Positions 17,969-26,215 of a stretch of DNA of 64,000 nt are shown piece by piece (position 1 is the stretch's first letter; each line of letters starts with the position of its first letter). The notes under the pieces were generated by a model. It ran no database searches. It saw nothing but the letters and a program-made list of their open reading frames with translations, and had not been told where the DNA came from. The translations under genes were made by a program, and so were the position numbers. This stretch comes from Bacillota bacterium (GTDB lineage: Bacteria > Bacillota_I > Bacilli_A > Izemoplasmatales > UBA1188): assembly GCA_023410715.1 (NCBI GenBank), contig JAEYPN010000017.1, forward strand, positions 110,762-174,761, written 5' to 3'.

Positions 17969-20476
17969 ATGAAATTTTTTGATCCTAATAAAAGAACCTT
18001 AAAAAGACTAGAGAAAATAGCTGATGAGGTAATGGCCTTAGAAAGTACGTATAAAGCCAAAAGCGATGATGAATTAAGGGAAAAAACCCAAGAATTAAAA
18101 GATAGATATCAAAAAGGTGAATCACTAGATAGTTTACTTGTTGAAGCATATGCAAACGTAAAAGAAGCTTCAACTCGTGTTACAAATAAAACACCATTTA
18201 AAGTCCAAATTATGGGTGCGATTGCTATTCATGAAGGTAATATTGCGGAAATGAAAACGGGTGAAGGTAAAACTTTAACAGCCGTAATGCCAGCATATTT
18301 AAATGCTTTAACTGGAAATGGTGTACATATTGTTACAGTCAATGAATACTTAGCCGGACGTGAAGCCAATGGTGAAATTAGTGATTTATTCCGTTTTTTA
18401 GGTTTAACTGTTGGTTTAAACATTCGCGAGTTAACTGCTGAAGAAAAACGCGATGCATATAACTGTGATATTCTATATTCAACTAATAATGAATTAGGTT
18501 TCGACTACTTACGTGATCACATGGTCATTTATAAAGAAAATATCGTTCAGCGTCCTTTAAATTTTGCCATCATTGATGAGGTCGACTCTATTTTAATTGA
18601 TGAAGCGAGAACACCTTTGATAATTTCTGGTGGTGAAAAAGACACTGCTAAATTATATCAAATGGCTAATACTTTTGTAATTCGCTTAAAAGAAGAGGAT
18701 TATGATATTGATATTAAATCAAAATCAATTGTGTTAACAGCATCTGGAATTTCTAAAGCCGAACAATATTTTAATATTGAGAACCTTTATGATATTCGTA
18801 ACGTTACACTTCTTCATAATATTAATAACGCTCTAAAAGCGAACTTTACTATGGAAAAAGATGTGGACTACGTTGTTCAAGAAGGTCAAGTAATTATTGT
18901 TGATCAATTTACAGGACGACTAATGCATGGACGTCAATTCTCTGAGGGATTACACCAAGCACTAGAAGCAAAAGAAAATGTAGAAATTAAAAAAGAAACG
19001 ACAACTTTAGCAACTATTACTTTTCAAAATTTCTTTAGAATGTATAAAAAGCTTGCTGGTATGACTGGTACAGCTAAAACTGAAGAGGAAGAATTTAGAA
19101 ATATTTACAATATGACTGTTGTCGAAATTCCAACTAATAAACCGATTATAAGAGTTGACGATAACGATCTAATTTTTGCTACAATGAAAGCTAAATACAA
19201 AGCAATTGCGGATGAAATTGAAAAACGCAATAAATTAGGTCAGCCAATTCTAGTTGGTACAATTTCAATTGAATCATCAGAATTATTATCAAGTATTCTT
19301 AAAAAACGTGGAATTAAACACGATGTCTTAAATGCTAAGCAACACTTACGTGAAGCGGAAATTATTGCAAAAGCCGGTGAAAAAGGCTCTGTTACAATTG
19401 CGACTAATATGGCAGGTCGTGGTACCGATATTAAACTAGGTGAGGGTGTTGTAGAACTAGGTGGTTTATGCGTTATCGGTACAGAAAGACATGAATCAAG
19501 ACGTATTGATAACCAATTAAGAGGAAGGTGCGGTCGTCAAGGAGACCCTGGATACACACGTTTCTTTATTTCTGCTGAAGATGATTTGAGCTTAAGATTT
19601 GGTGGCGAGAGATTTAAGAAAATGGTTCAAATGGTTACAACTGTTAAAGGTGAAAATAATGAAGTGCCACTAGATTTTAAAATGTTCTCAAATTTAATTT
19701 TAAAAGCACAGAAGCAAATTGAAGGTAATAACTTTGACCGTCGTAAAACTGTTTTACAATATGATGAAGTTTTAAGAAAACAAAGAGAAGTTATTTATAA
19801 ACAAAGAACTGATGTTATGTTTGAAGATGACATTGAGGAAAGTGTTTTGACGATGATTCATTCTTCACTTGATGATAGTGTTGAAGATTCAATTGATATT
19901 GATAGTCGTGATTATCATATTTTAGAAGATAAATTATATCAAGCATTAGATGGTAAAATCTTTATTCACGGCGTAATTGATAAAGAAAAACTTGTTGGCT
20001 CAAAAGAAGTAGTTCTTGACTACTTATTTAATCTTGCCAAAGAAGAGATTCAAAAGAAAAAAGATGATGTACCAGCAGAAATTTTTAAAGAATTTTATAA
20101 ATCAATTGTTTTAAGAGTTGTTGATACATATTGGGTTGAACATATAGATACGATGAGTGAATTACGTCAAGCAGTTTCACTTGCTGGATACGGTCAAATT
20201 AATCCGCTTCGTGAATATCAAGATGAAGGATATCAATTATTCCAAATGATGGTTAAAAATATTCGTAATGATGTCACTAAGTATGTTTTGCGTGCTCAAA
20301 TAAGAAGTAATACTGAACGTGTTCAGGTTGCTAAGCCAACACATACATCTTCAGGTAGTGATGATGAAGCTAAAAAACGTCAACCATTAAAAGTTGGTGA
20401 AAAGATTGGCAGAAATGATCCATGTCCTTGTGGATCAGGCAAAAAGTATAAGAGTTGCCATGGGTTAGGAAAATAA
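17969..20476 (+). CDS. secA: Protein translocase ATPase SecA
   Basis: SecA drives preproteins through SecYEG. The 835-residue protein has Walker A TGEGKTLTAVMPA (Lys101), the DEVDSILIDEARTPLIISG motif, ATNMAGRGTDI, and the C-terminal SEC-C zinc motif GRNDPCPCGSGKKYKSCHG. ATG at 17969 follows AGAGGTG at 17957-17963. The upstream ATG at 17954 would contain that site. prfB begins 7 bases after the stop, the classic secA-prfB pair. Confidence 0.98.
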   Translation: MKFFDPNKRTLKRLEKIADEVMALESTYKAKSDDELREKTQELKDRYQKGESLDSLLVEAYANVKEASTRVTNKTPFKVQIMGAIAIHEGNIAEMKTGEGKTLTAVMPAYLNALTGNGVHIVTVNEYLAGREANGEISDLFRFLGLTVGLNIRELTAEEKRDAYNCDILYSTNNELGFDYLRDHMVIYKENIVQRPLNFAIIDEVDSILIDEARTPLIISGGEKDTAKLYQMANTFVIRLKEEDYDIDIKSKSIVLTASGISKAEQYFNIENLYDIRNVTLLHNINNALKANFTMEKDVDYVVQEGQVIIVDQFTGRLMHGRQFSEGLHQALEAKENVEIKKETTTLATITFQNFFRMYKKLAGMTGTAKTEEEEFRNIYNMTVVEIPTNKPIIRVDDNDLIFATMKAKYKAIADEIEKRNKLGQPILVGTISIESSELLSSILKKRGIKHDVLNAKQHLREAEIIAKAGEKGSVTIATNMAGRGTDIKLGEGVVELGGLCVIGTERHESRRIDNQLRGRCGRQGDPGYTRFFISAEDDLSLRFGGERFKKMVQMVTTVKGENNEVPLDFKMFSNLILKAQKQIEGNNFDRRKTVLQYDEVLRKQREVIYKQRTDVMFEDDIEESVLTMIHSSLDDSVEDSIDIDSRDYHILEDKLYQALDGKIFIHGVIDKEKLVGSKEVVLDYLFNLAKEEIQKKKDDVPAEIFKEFYKSIVLRVVDTYWVEHIDTMSELRQAVSLAGYGQINPLREYQDEGYQLFQMMVKNIRNDVTKYVLRAQIRSNTERVQVAKPTHTSSGSDDEAKKRQPLKVGEKIGRNDPCPCGSGKKYKSCHGLGK

Positions 20477-20483
20477 TGGTGAT

Positions 20484-21575
20484 ATGATGGATTTTTTAGA
20501 TTTAAAAACGAGTTTAAATGAGTGCGAAGAAAAAGTTGGAGCACTTAATAAAGTTATCGATATTAAGAAATTAAAAGAAGAAATTGACTTATTAGAAGAA
20601 AAGTTAAATAATCCATCATTCTGGCAAAATTCAAGCGAAAGTAGCGGGATTATTAAAAATATTAAGATTTTAAAAGATAAAGCCGTTAAATATGATGAAA
20701 TTAAAGCTTTATTTGATAATTTAAGCTTAATTTATGAATTGAAGGATGAATCATTAATTATTGAAGCAGAAGCTAATTTAGTTAAATTTAATGAGTCCTA
20801 TGAGGAATTAAATACTTCATTATTACTTTCAAATTCTTATGACAGTCTAAATGCTATTGTTGAACTTCATCCAGGTGCTGGTGGGACCGAAGCTTTAGAT
20901 TGGGTTAATATGCTTTTTAGGATGTACCAAAGATTTGCATCCATCAATAATTTTAAATTTACGATTCTTGACTATTTAGCAGGCGACGTCTCAGGGATTA
21001 AGCAGGTTACTTTCTTAGTTGAGGGTCCATTTGCGTATGGATTATTAAAGAGCGAAAATGGCGTACATCGATTAATTAGAATTTCACCATTTGATGCATC
21101 AAAAAGACGACATACAACTTTTGCGTCGGTTTCAGTAGCACCTGAAGTTGATGAAAACATCAATATTGAAATTGATAATAATGATTTAAAGATTGATACT
21201 TTTAGATCAAGTGGCAATGGTGGACAATCTGTTAATACAACTGATTCAGCGGTAAGAATTACCCATTTACCTACTAAAATTGTTGTAAGTTGTCAAAATG
21301 AAAGAAGTCAAATTCAAAATCGTGAACAAGCTATAAAAATACTTAAAAGTAAACTTTACCAATTAGAAGTAATTAAAAATCAAAAAGAATTACATGATGT
21401 TGTTGGTGAAAAATTAGATAATTCATTTGGAAGTCAGATTAGAACTTATACCTTCCATCCATATACTCTTGTTAAAGATCATCGAACTAATTTTGAAACA
21501 GGTAATGGAGCTAAAGTTCTAGATGGCGAGATTATGCCATTTATTAATGCGTATTTAAGATGGTTAAATAACTAG
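20484..21575 (+). CDS. prfB: Peptide chain release factor 2
   Basis: RF2 ends translation at UGA and UAA. Numbered from ATG 20484 (ATG 20487 is equally possible), the stop-codon reading tripeptide SPF is at residues 201-203 and the peptidyl-hydrolysis motif GGQ at 246-248. The 363-residue length is full. The gene is one uninterrupted frame: the CTTTGA programmed frameshift that autoregulates RF2 in most bacteria is absent. It lies in a tight run with secA upstream and yitT 9 bases downstream. Confidence 0.97.
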   Translation: MMDFLDLKTSLNECEEKVGALNKVIDIKKLKEEIDLLEEKLNNPSFWQNSSESSGIIKNIKILKDKAVKYDEIKALFDNLSLIYELKDESLIIEAEANLVKFNESYEELNTSLLLSNSYDSLNAIVELHPGAGGTEALDWVNMLFRMYQRFASINNFKFTILDYLAGDVSGIKQVTFLVEGPFAYGLLKSENGVHRLIRISPFDASKRRHTTFASVSVAPEVDENINIEIDNNDLKIDTFRSSGNGGQSVNTTDSAVRITHLPTKIVVSCQNERSQIQNREQAIKILKSKLYQLEVIKNQKELHDVVGEKLDNSFGSQIRTYTFHPYTLVKDHRTNFETGNGAKVLDGEIMPFINAYLRWLNN

Positions 21576-21584
21576 AGGTGCAGT

Positions 21585-22466
21585 ATGACAAATAAAAACG
21601 AGATAAAACGTGTTGGACGTTTTACAAGATATTTATATATTACAATTGGAATTCTAATAATGGCTGTAGGCTATTTTTTCTTTATTAACATACAAGGACT
21701 TGTTACTGGTGGTGCAACAGGTGTAGGAATGATTATTCATAATTATATAAACTTACCATTAGCATATATTATTTTTATCGTAGATATTGTATTTTTAATA
21801 CTTGCTGCGATATTTTTAGGTAAAAAAATCTTTATTCGTAACATTTATGGTTCTATCATCTTTCCACTTGCTATATATGTATATGATTTAATTTTCCCCA
21901 ACATTAAACCTCTTGATAATATTTTATTATCAGCTGTTTATGGGGGAGTTTTAATTGGTGCTGGATTTGGTTTAATTGCTAGATTTGGTGGATTAAGTGG
22001 TGGTACTGATACTTTGGTAAGAATTGTAAAAAAATATACTCGCTTACCTTTCTCAATATGTATTTACATTGTGGAATTAAGTATTATTTTTATTGGAGCG
22101 GCATTATCAGGAGTAATTACTAATGCGCTATATGCATTTATTACCGTATTTATTTCTGGTAAGGTTACTGATAAATTTATCGTTTTTGGTAATTCTAAAC
22201 TAGCTGTAAATATTATCAGTGAACATCCTAATGAAATTAAAGAAAAAATATATCAGGAATTAGGCCGTGGGGTTACCTTAGTTAATAGTAAGGGTGGTTA
22301 TACCAACTCAGATAAGACTTTGATTATTTCAATTATTCAATCGCAGGAATATCATGATTTACATAATATTATTGCGATTGTTGATAGCGAAGCTTTTGTT
22401 TATGTGACAAGTGCAGTAGAAATCCAAGGAAAATGGAAAGAAAAAGTTATTTTAGATGAGGAATAA
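21585..22466 (+). CDS. YitT-family membrane protein
   Basis: The 293-residue protein has five to six membrane segments in its first 200 residues. The glycine-rich blocks GGATGVGMI and GFGLIARFGGLSGGTD are typical of the YitT/DUF161 family. A cytoplasmic C-terminal domain of about 90 residues (DUF2179: GRGVTLVNSKGGYTNSDKTL) follows. Function is not established. Some DUF2179-like domains resemble nucleotide-binding PII-like folds. It is embedded in the secA-prfB-recX run. Confidence 0.88.
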   Translation: MTNKNEIKRVGRFTRYLYITIGILIMAVGYFFFINIQGLVTGGATGVGMIIHNYINLPLAYIIFIVDIVFLILAAIFLGKKIFIRNIYGSIIFPLAIYVYDLIFPNIKPLDNILLSAVYGGVLIGAGFGLIARFGGLSGGTDTLVRIVKKYTRLPFSICIYIVELSIIFIGAALSGVITNALYAFITVFISGKVTDKFIVFGNSKLAVNIISEHPNEIKEKIYQELGRGVTLVNSKGGYTNSDKTLIISIIQSQEYHDLHNIIAIVDSEAFVYVTSAVEIQGKWKEKVILDEE

Positions 22467-22472
22467 AAAAGC

Positions 22473-23264
22473 ATGCCAAAAATTTTAGGTATTAAAAAAG
22501 GTCGTAATAAATATACTGTTACAGTAGAAAATAACGAGATACTTAACTTCCGGGTTTCGGAGGATTTTTTGGTTGAAAATAATATTTTAAAAGCAAAAGA
22601 AATATCTTTAGAAGAATATAGTAATTTCTTAAAGCTTGTTACGCTTGATGATTTATACCAAAAATGTTTAAAATATGTGTTAATGAAGCAAAGGACTAAA
22701 CTTGAAATCACTGCATATTTAAAAAAATATGGGTTAAATAAACAAGATGAGAAATTTATAATAGATAAGCTTAATTTATTAGGACTTATTGATGATAAAA
22801 GATATGCTCATGACTATATTTATGAAAGAATTAATTTTCATTTCGAGGGATATGAGAAAATTAAGTTTGAATTGATAAATAAAGGCATTGAAGAAGAGCT
22901 GATTAATAAAGTATATGTTATGCTTGCTCATGAAGAAGAAACGATTGAAAAGATCATTAGGGGTGATGATGGTCGATTCTTTAAAGGAGCTAAACAAGCT
23001 TATCATGATTTCATTTTAAAAAAAGTAATTAACAAGGGATTTAATTATAATATAGCTAGTAACCTAATCGATAAGTATATTTCTTATGAAAATATCAGCG
23101 AGGATAAAAATTTAAATAAGGAATTAATGAAGCTTAAGAGGCAATATCAGGGAAGATATGATAGCTTTGAGCTAAATGATAAAATCATTAAATCTTTACT
23201 TAAAAAAGGTTATAGATATCAAAATATAAGGGAAGAGATGGAAAAAGGAAATGAAGATAAGTGA
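22473..23264 (+). CDS. recX: RecX regulator of RecA
   Basis: RecX modulates RecA filament activity. The 263-residue protein shows the repeated three-helix RecX pattern, with clear blocks QRTKLEITAYLKKYG, LLGLIDDKRYAHDYI and KRQYQGRYDSFELNDKI. Length matches the Bacillus type. Its 3' end overlaps glgB by 14 bases, so the glycogen operon is translationally coupled to it. That pairing looks incidental rather than functional. Confidence 0.88.
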   Translation: MPKILGIKKGRNKYTVTVENNEILNFRVSEDFLVENNILKAKEISLEEYSNFLKLVTLDDLYQKCLKYVLMKQRTKLEITAYLKKYGLNKQDEKFIIDKLNLLGLIDDKRYAHDYIYERINFHFEGYEKIKFELINKGIEEELINKVYVMLAHEEETIEKIIRGDDGRFFKGAKQAYHDFILKKVINKGFNYNIASNLIDKYISYENISEDKNLNKELMKLKRQYQGRYDSFELNDKIIKSLLKKGYRYQNIREEMEKGNEDK

Positions 23265-25089
23265 TTTTGATCTGTATTTATATAACGAAGGAAAACATCA
23301 AGAAGCTTATAATATTTTTGGCGCTCATATTACAAAAGAAGGAACAAAATTTACACTTTATGCCCCAAACGCCAAATATGTTAGTGTCATTGGCGATTTT
23401 AATAACTGGGATGCCTTAAAAAACCCGATGGAAAAAATTGATGATTGTGGTATATTCTCAATAGTTATTAAAGAAGCTAAAGAATGGGAAAGATATCGTT
23501 ATATGATTTTGACCAAAGACGAGAGAACGATTTTTAAATCAGATCCATACGCCTTTTTTTCAGATAATAGACCAGAAAACTGTTCTAAGGTTTATAACCT
23601 TGAAGGTTATGTATGGCATGATAGTGATTTTATTAAAAATAGAAACGATAGCAAAGATGAACCAGTTGCAATTTATGAGATGCATTTAGGCTCATGGATG
23701 AAAAAACCCGATGGGTCATTTAATAATTATAATGAATTACCAGATTTATTAATTCCTTATTTAAAAAAGATGGGTTTTAACTATGTCGAATTTTTACCAG
23801 TTATTGAGCATCCTTTAGATGAATCATGGGGATATCAAGGAACTGGTTATTATAGTGTTACATCAAGATATGGTACTCCAAAAGATTTTATGTATTTAAT
23901 TGACCGACTTCATGAGGCCAATATTAAAGTAATTTTAGACTGGGTTCCATCGCATATTGCCAAAGATAGCTTTGGCTTATATCAGTTTGATGGGACATAT
24001 TTATATGATTATAACGATGATAATATTAGAGAAAACAAAGTGTGGGGAACCATTAACTTAGATTTAGGTAAAGGTTCAGTCCAGAGCTTTTTAATCTCTA
24101 ATGCTTTATTTTATATGAAATATTTTCATGTCGATGGCTTTAGAATTGATGCTGTAAGTAACATTATATATTATTTAGGTGATCAAAATTTTGGCACAAA
24201 TTATGGAGGAATTGATTTTTTAAAAAAATTATCAACGACTATTAAAGAAAAAGATAATAAAGTTTTACTGTTTGCGGAAGATTCAACGATTTATCCTAAT
24301 ATTACTAGAAAAGCTAATGATGGGGGGATAGGGTTTGATTATAAGTGGAATATGGGTTGGATGAATGATACCTTAAAATATTTTTCTTATGATCCAATTT
24401 ATCGTTCTTATCATCATGATTTGATTACCTTTGGGTTAGTCTATGCCTTTAGTGAAAGATTTATTTTACCACTATCTCATGATGAAGTTGTTCATGGTAA
24501 AAGATCATTAATTGATAAAATGCCTGGGGATTATTTTCAAAAATTTGCGAACTACAGGACATTACTTGGCTTAATGTTTACCCATCCTGGGAAAAAGCTT
24601 CTTTTTATGGGTGGCGAATTTGCTCAGTTTCATGAATGGCGTGATAAAGAAGAATTAGATTGGTTTTTACTAACTAATGAAATGCATAAAAAAGCCCAAG
24701 ACTATGTTAGTGATTTGTTAAAAATTTACAAAAGCGAACCTTCACTTTTTGAACTTGATGACAGTGAATCAGGCTTTAGATGGATTGATTCTTTAAACAA
24801 TAATCAATCAATTTTTAGTTATATTAGATATGGTATAAAAGAAAATGAAATGTTGATTGTTGTTTTAAATATGACACCAAATACCTATCAAGATTACTTA
24901 ATCGGTGTTCCTAAAAAAGGAAAATACAAAGAAATTTTAAATTCTGATTTAGAGAAGTATGGTGGTTCAAACTTATATAATGGTTTAGTTTTAAAATCCA
25001 CTGATTTAGAAATGCATAAATTTAAACAAAGCATAAAAATGACTATAGGTCCTTTATGTGTAAGTATATTAAAATATGAGGGGAAATAA
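23251..25089 (+). CDS. glgB: Glycogen branching enzyme
   Basis: GlgB transfers alpha-1,4 chains to make alpha-1,6 branches. The 612-residue GH13 enzyme has an N-terminal CBM48 domain (about 25-115), then the catalytic barrel with DWVPSHIAKD, nucleophile Asp300 in GFRIDAVSN, acid/base Glu343 in LLFAEDS, and His410-Asp411 in LPLSHDEVVHGK, a branching-enzyme signature. It is the first gene of glgB-glgC-glgDA-glgP. ATG at 23251 lies inside the recX end behind GGAAATG-type spacing (GGAAAAGG upstream). Confidence 0.96.
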   Translation: MKISDFDLYLYNEGKHQEAYNIFGAHITKEGTKFTLYAPNAKYVSVIGDFNNWDALKNPMEKIDDCGIFSIVIKEAKEWERYRYMILTKDERTIFKSDPYAFFSDNRPENCSKVYNLEGYVWHDSDFIKNRNDSKDEPVAIYEMHLGSWMKKPDGSFNNYNELPDLLIPYLKKMGFNYVEFLPVIEHPLDESWGYQGTGYYSVTSRYGTPKDFMYLIDRLHEANIKVILDWVPSHIAKDSFGLYQFDGTYLYDYNDDNIRENKVWGTINLDLGKGSVQSFLISNALFYMKYFHVDGFRIDAVSNIIYYLGDQNFGTNYGGIDFLKKLSTTIKEKDNKVLLFAEDSTIYPNITRKANDGGIGFDYKWNMGWMNDTLKYFSYDPIYRSYHHDLITFGLVYAFSERFILPLSHDEVVHGKRSLIDKMPGDYFQKFANYRTLLGLMFTHPGKKLLFMGGEFAQFHEWRDKEELDWFLLTNEMHKKAQDYVSDLLKIYKSEPSLFELDDSESGFRWIDSLNNNQSIFSYIRYGIKENEMLIVVLNMTPNTYQDYLIGVPKKGKYKEILNSDLEKYGGSNLYNGLVLKSTDLEMHKFKQSIKMTIGPLCVSILKYEGK

Positions 25090-25090
25090 T

Positions 25091-26215
25091 ATGAAAAAAC
25101 CAATTGTTGCAATGGTAATGGTTGGGGGTAAGGGGAAGAGATTAAGAAGCATTACTAAACTAACTGCTAAGCCAGCCGTTAGTTTTTTAGGTAAATACCG
25201 AATGATTGATTTTACCTTAAGTAACTTAGTTAATTCAGGTATTGATACAGTTGGGATTTTAATTCAATATGAACCTTACGAAATAATGGACTATATTGGT
25301 AATGGTGCATCTTGGGATTTAGATGTTAATAATGGGGGTATAAATTTTTTAACCCCTTATATTTCTTCTGGTGATAAGATTAACTGGCAGCAAGGGACAG
25401 CTCATGCGGTACTTCAACATTTTAATTTTTTAAATGATTATGATCCTGATTACGTTTTAATCTTACCAGGAGACCACATTTATAAAATGGATTATCGCTT
25501 AATGCTCAAGGCTCATAAAGAAAATAATGCAGATTTAACAATTGCGACAAAATATATAACAGGTGATGTGTCTCGCTTTGGTGTTTTAGAAACTTTAGAT
25601 GAAAAAATTATTGATTTTAAAGAAAAGCCCGAAGGTATGATTGATGGAGAAATTTCAATGGGTATCTATTTGTTTAATAAAAAAGCTTTACTGGATATTT
25701 TAAATGAATTTCCGGTTGATGAACCATTAGATTTTGGTCAAAATGTTATTCCTTTACTAGTTAAAAAAGGGCGAACATATCGCTATTTGTTTACTGGCTA
25801 TTTTCAGGATGTGGGAACAGTTGAATCACTTTATCTAGCCAATATGGAATTACTAGATCATCCTGAACTTATGAACTTAAATGATTCACGTGATTTTATG
25901 ATTTATTCGCGTTCCTTTAATTTACCACCTCACATGATTTTAGAGGATGGAAGTTTAAGAAATATCATTGTCAGTGATGGCACGATAATTAATGGTACAG
26001 CTAAACATTCGGTGATTGGTTACCGTGGTTATTTAGGTAAGAATGCTATGATTGAAAATGTTGTTGCCTTAGATAATGTTTACATTAGCGATGGAGCAAT
26101 TATTAAAAATGCCATCATTAATAAGAATATAAAGATTCCAGCTTGTTTTGTTAAAGATGATGATAAATTAGCTTTAATTGATGATGAATATTTAGGAGGA
26201 CGAGATGATGATTGA
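25091..26215 (+). CDS. glgC: Glucose-1-phosphate adenylyltransferase, catalytic subunit
   Basis: GlgC makes ADP-glucose, the committed step of glycogen synthesis. The 374-residue protein has the catalytic VGGKGKRLRSITKLTAKPAV motif, the LPGDHIYKMDY metal site, DFKEKPEG, and a C-terminal left-handed beta-helix domain. ATG at 25091 is preferred, with AGGGGA just upstream; the ATG at 25076 overlaps glgB. Its stop overlaps the start of the glgD-glgA fusion by 11 bases. The next gene supplies a GlgD-type partner. Confidence 0.95.
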   Translation: MKKPIVAMVMVGGKGKRLRSITKLTAKPAVSFLGKYRMIDFTLSNLVNSGIDTVGILIQYEPYEIMDYIGNGASWDLDVNNGGINFLTPYISSGDKINWQQGTAHAVLQHFNFLNDYDPDYVLILPGDHIYKMDYRLMLKAHKENNADLTIATKYITGDVSRFGVLETLDEKIIDFKEKPEGMIDGEISMGIYLFNKKALLDILNEFPVDEPLDFGQNVIPLLVKKGRTYRYLFTGYFQDVGTVESLYLANMELLDHPELMNLNDSRDFMIYSRSFNLPPHMILEDGSLRNIIVSDGTIINGTAKHSVIGYRGYLGKNAMIENVVALDNVYISDGAIIKNAIINKNIKIPACFVKDDDKLALIDDEYLGGRDDD

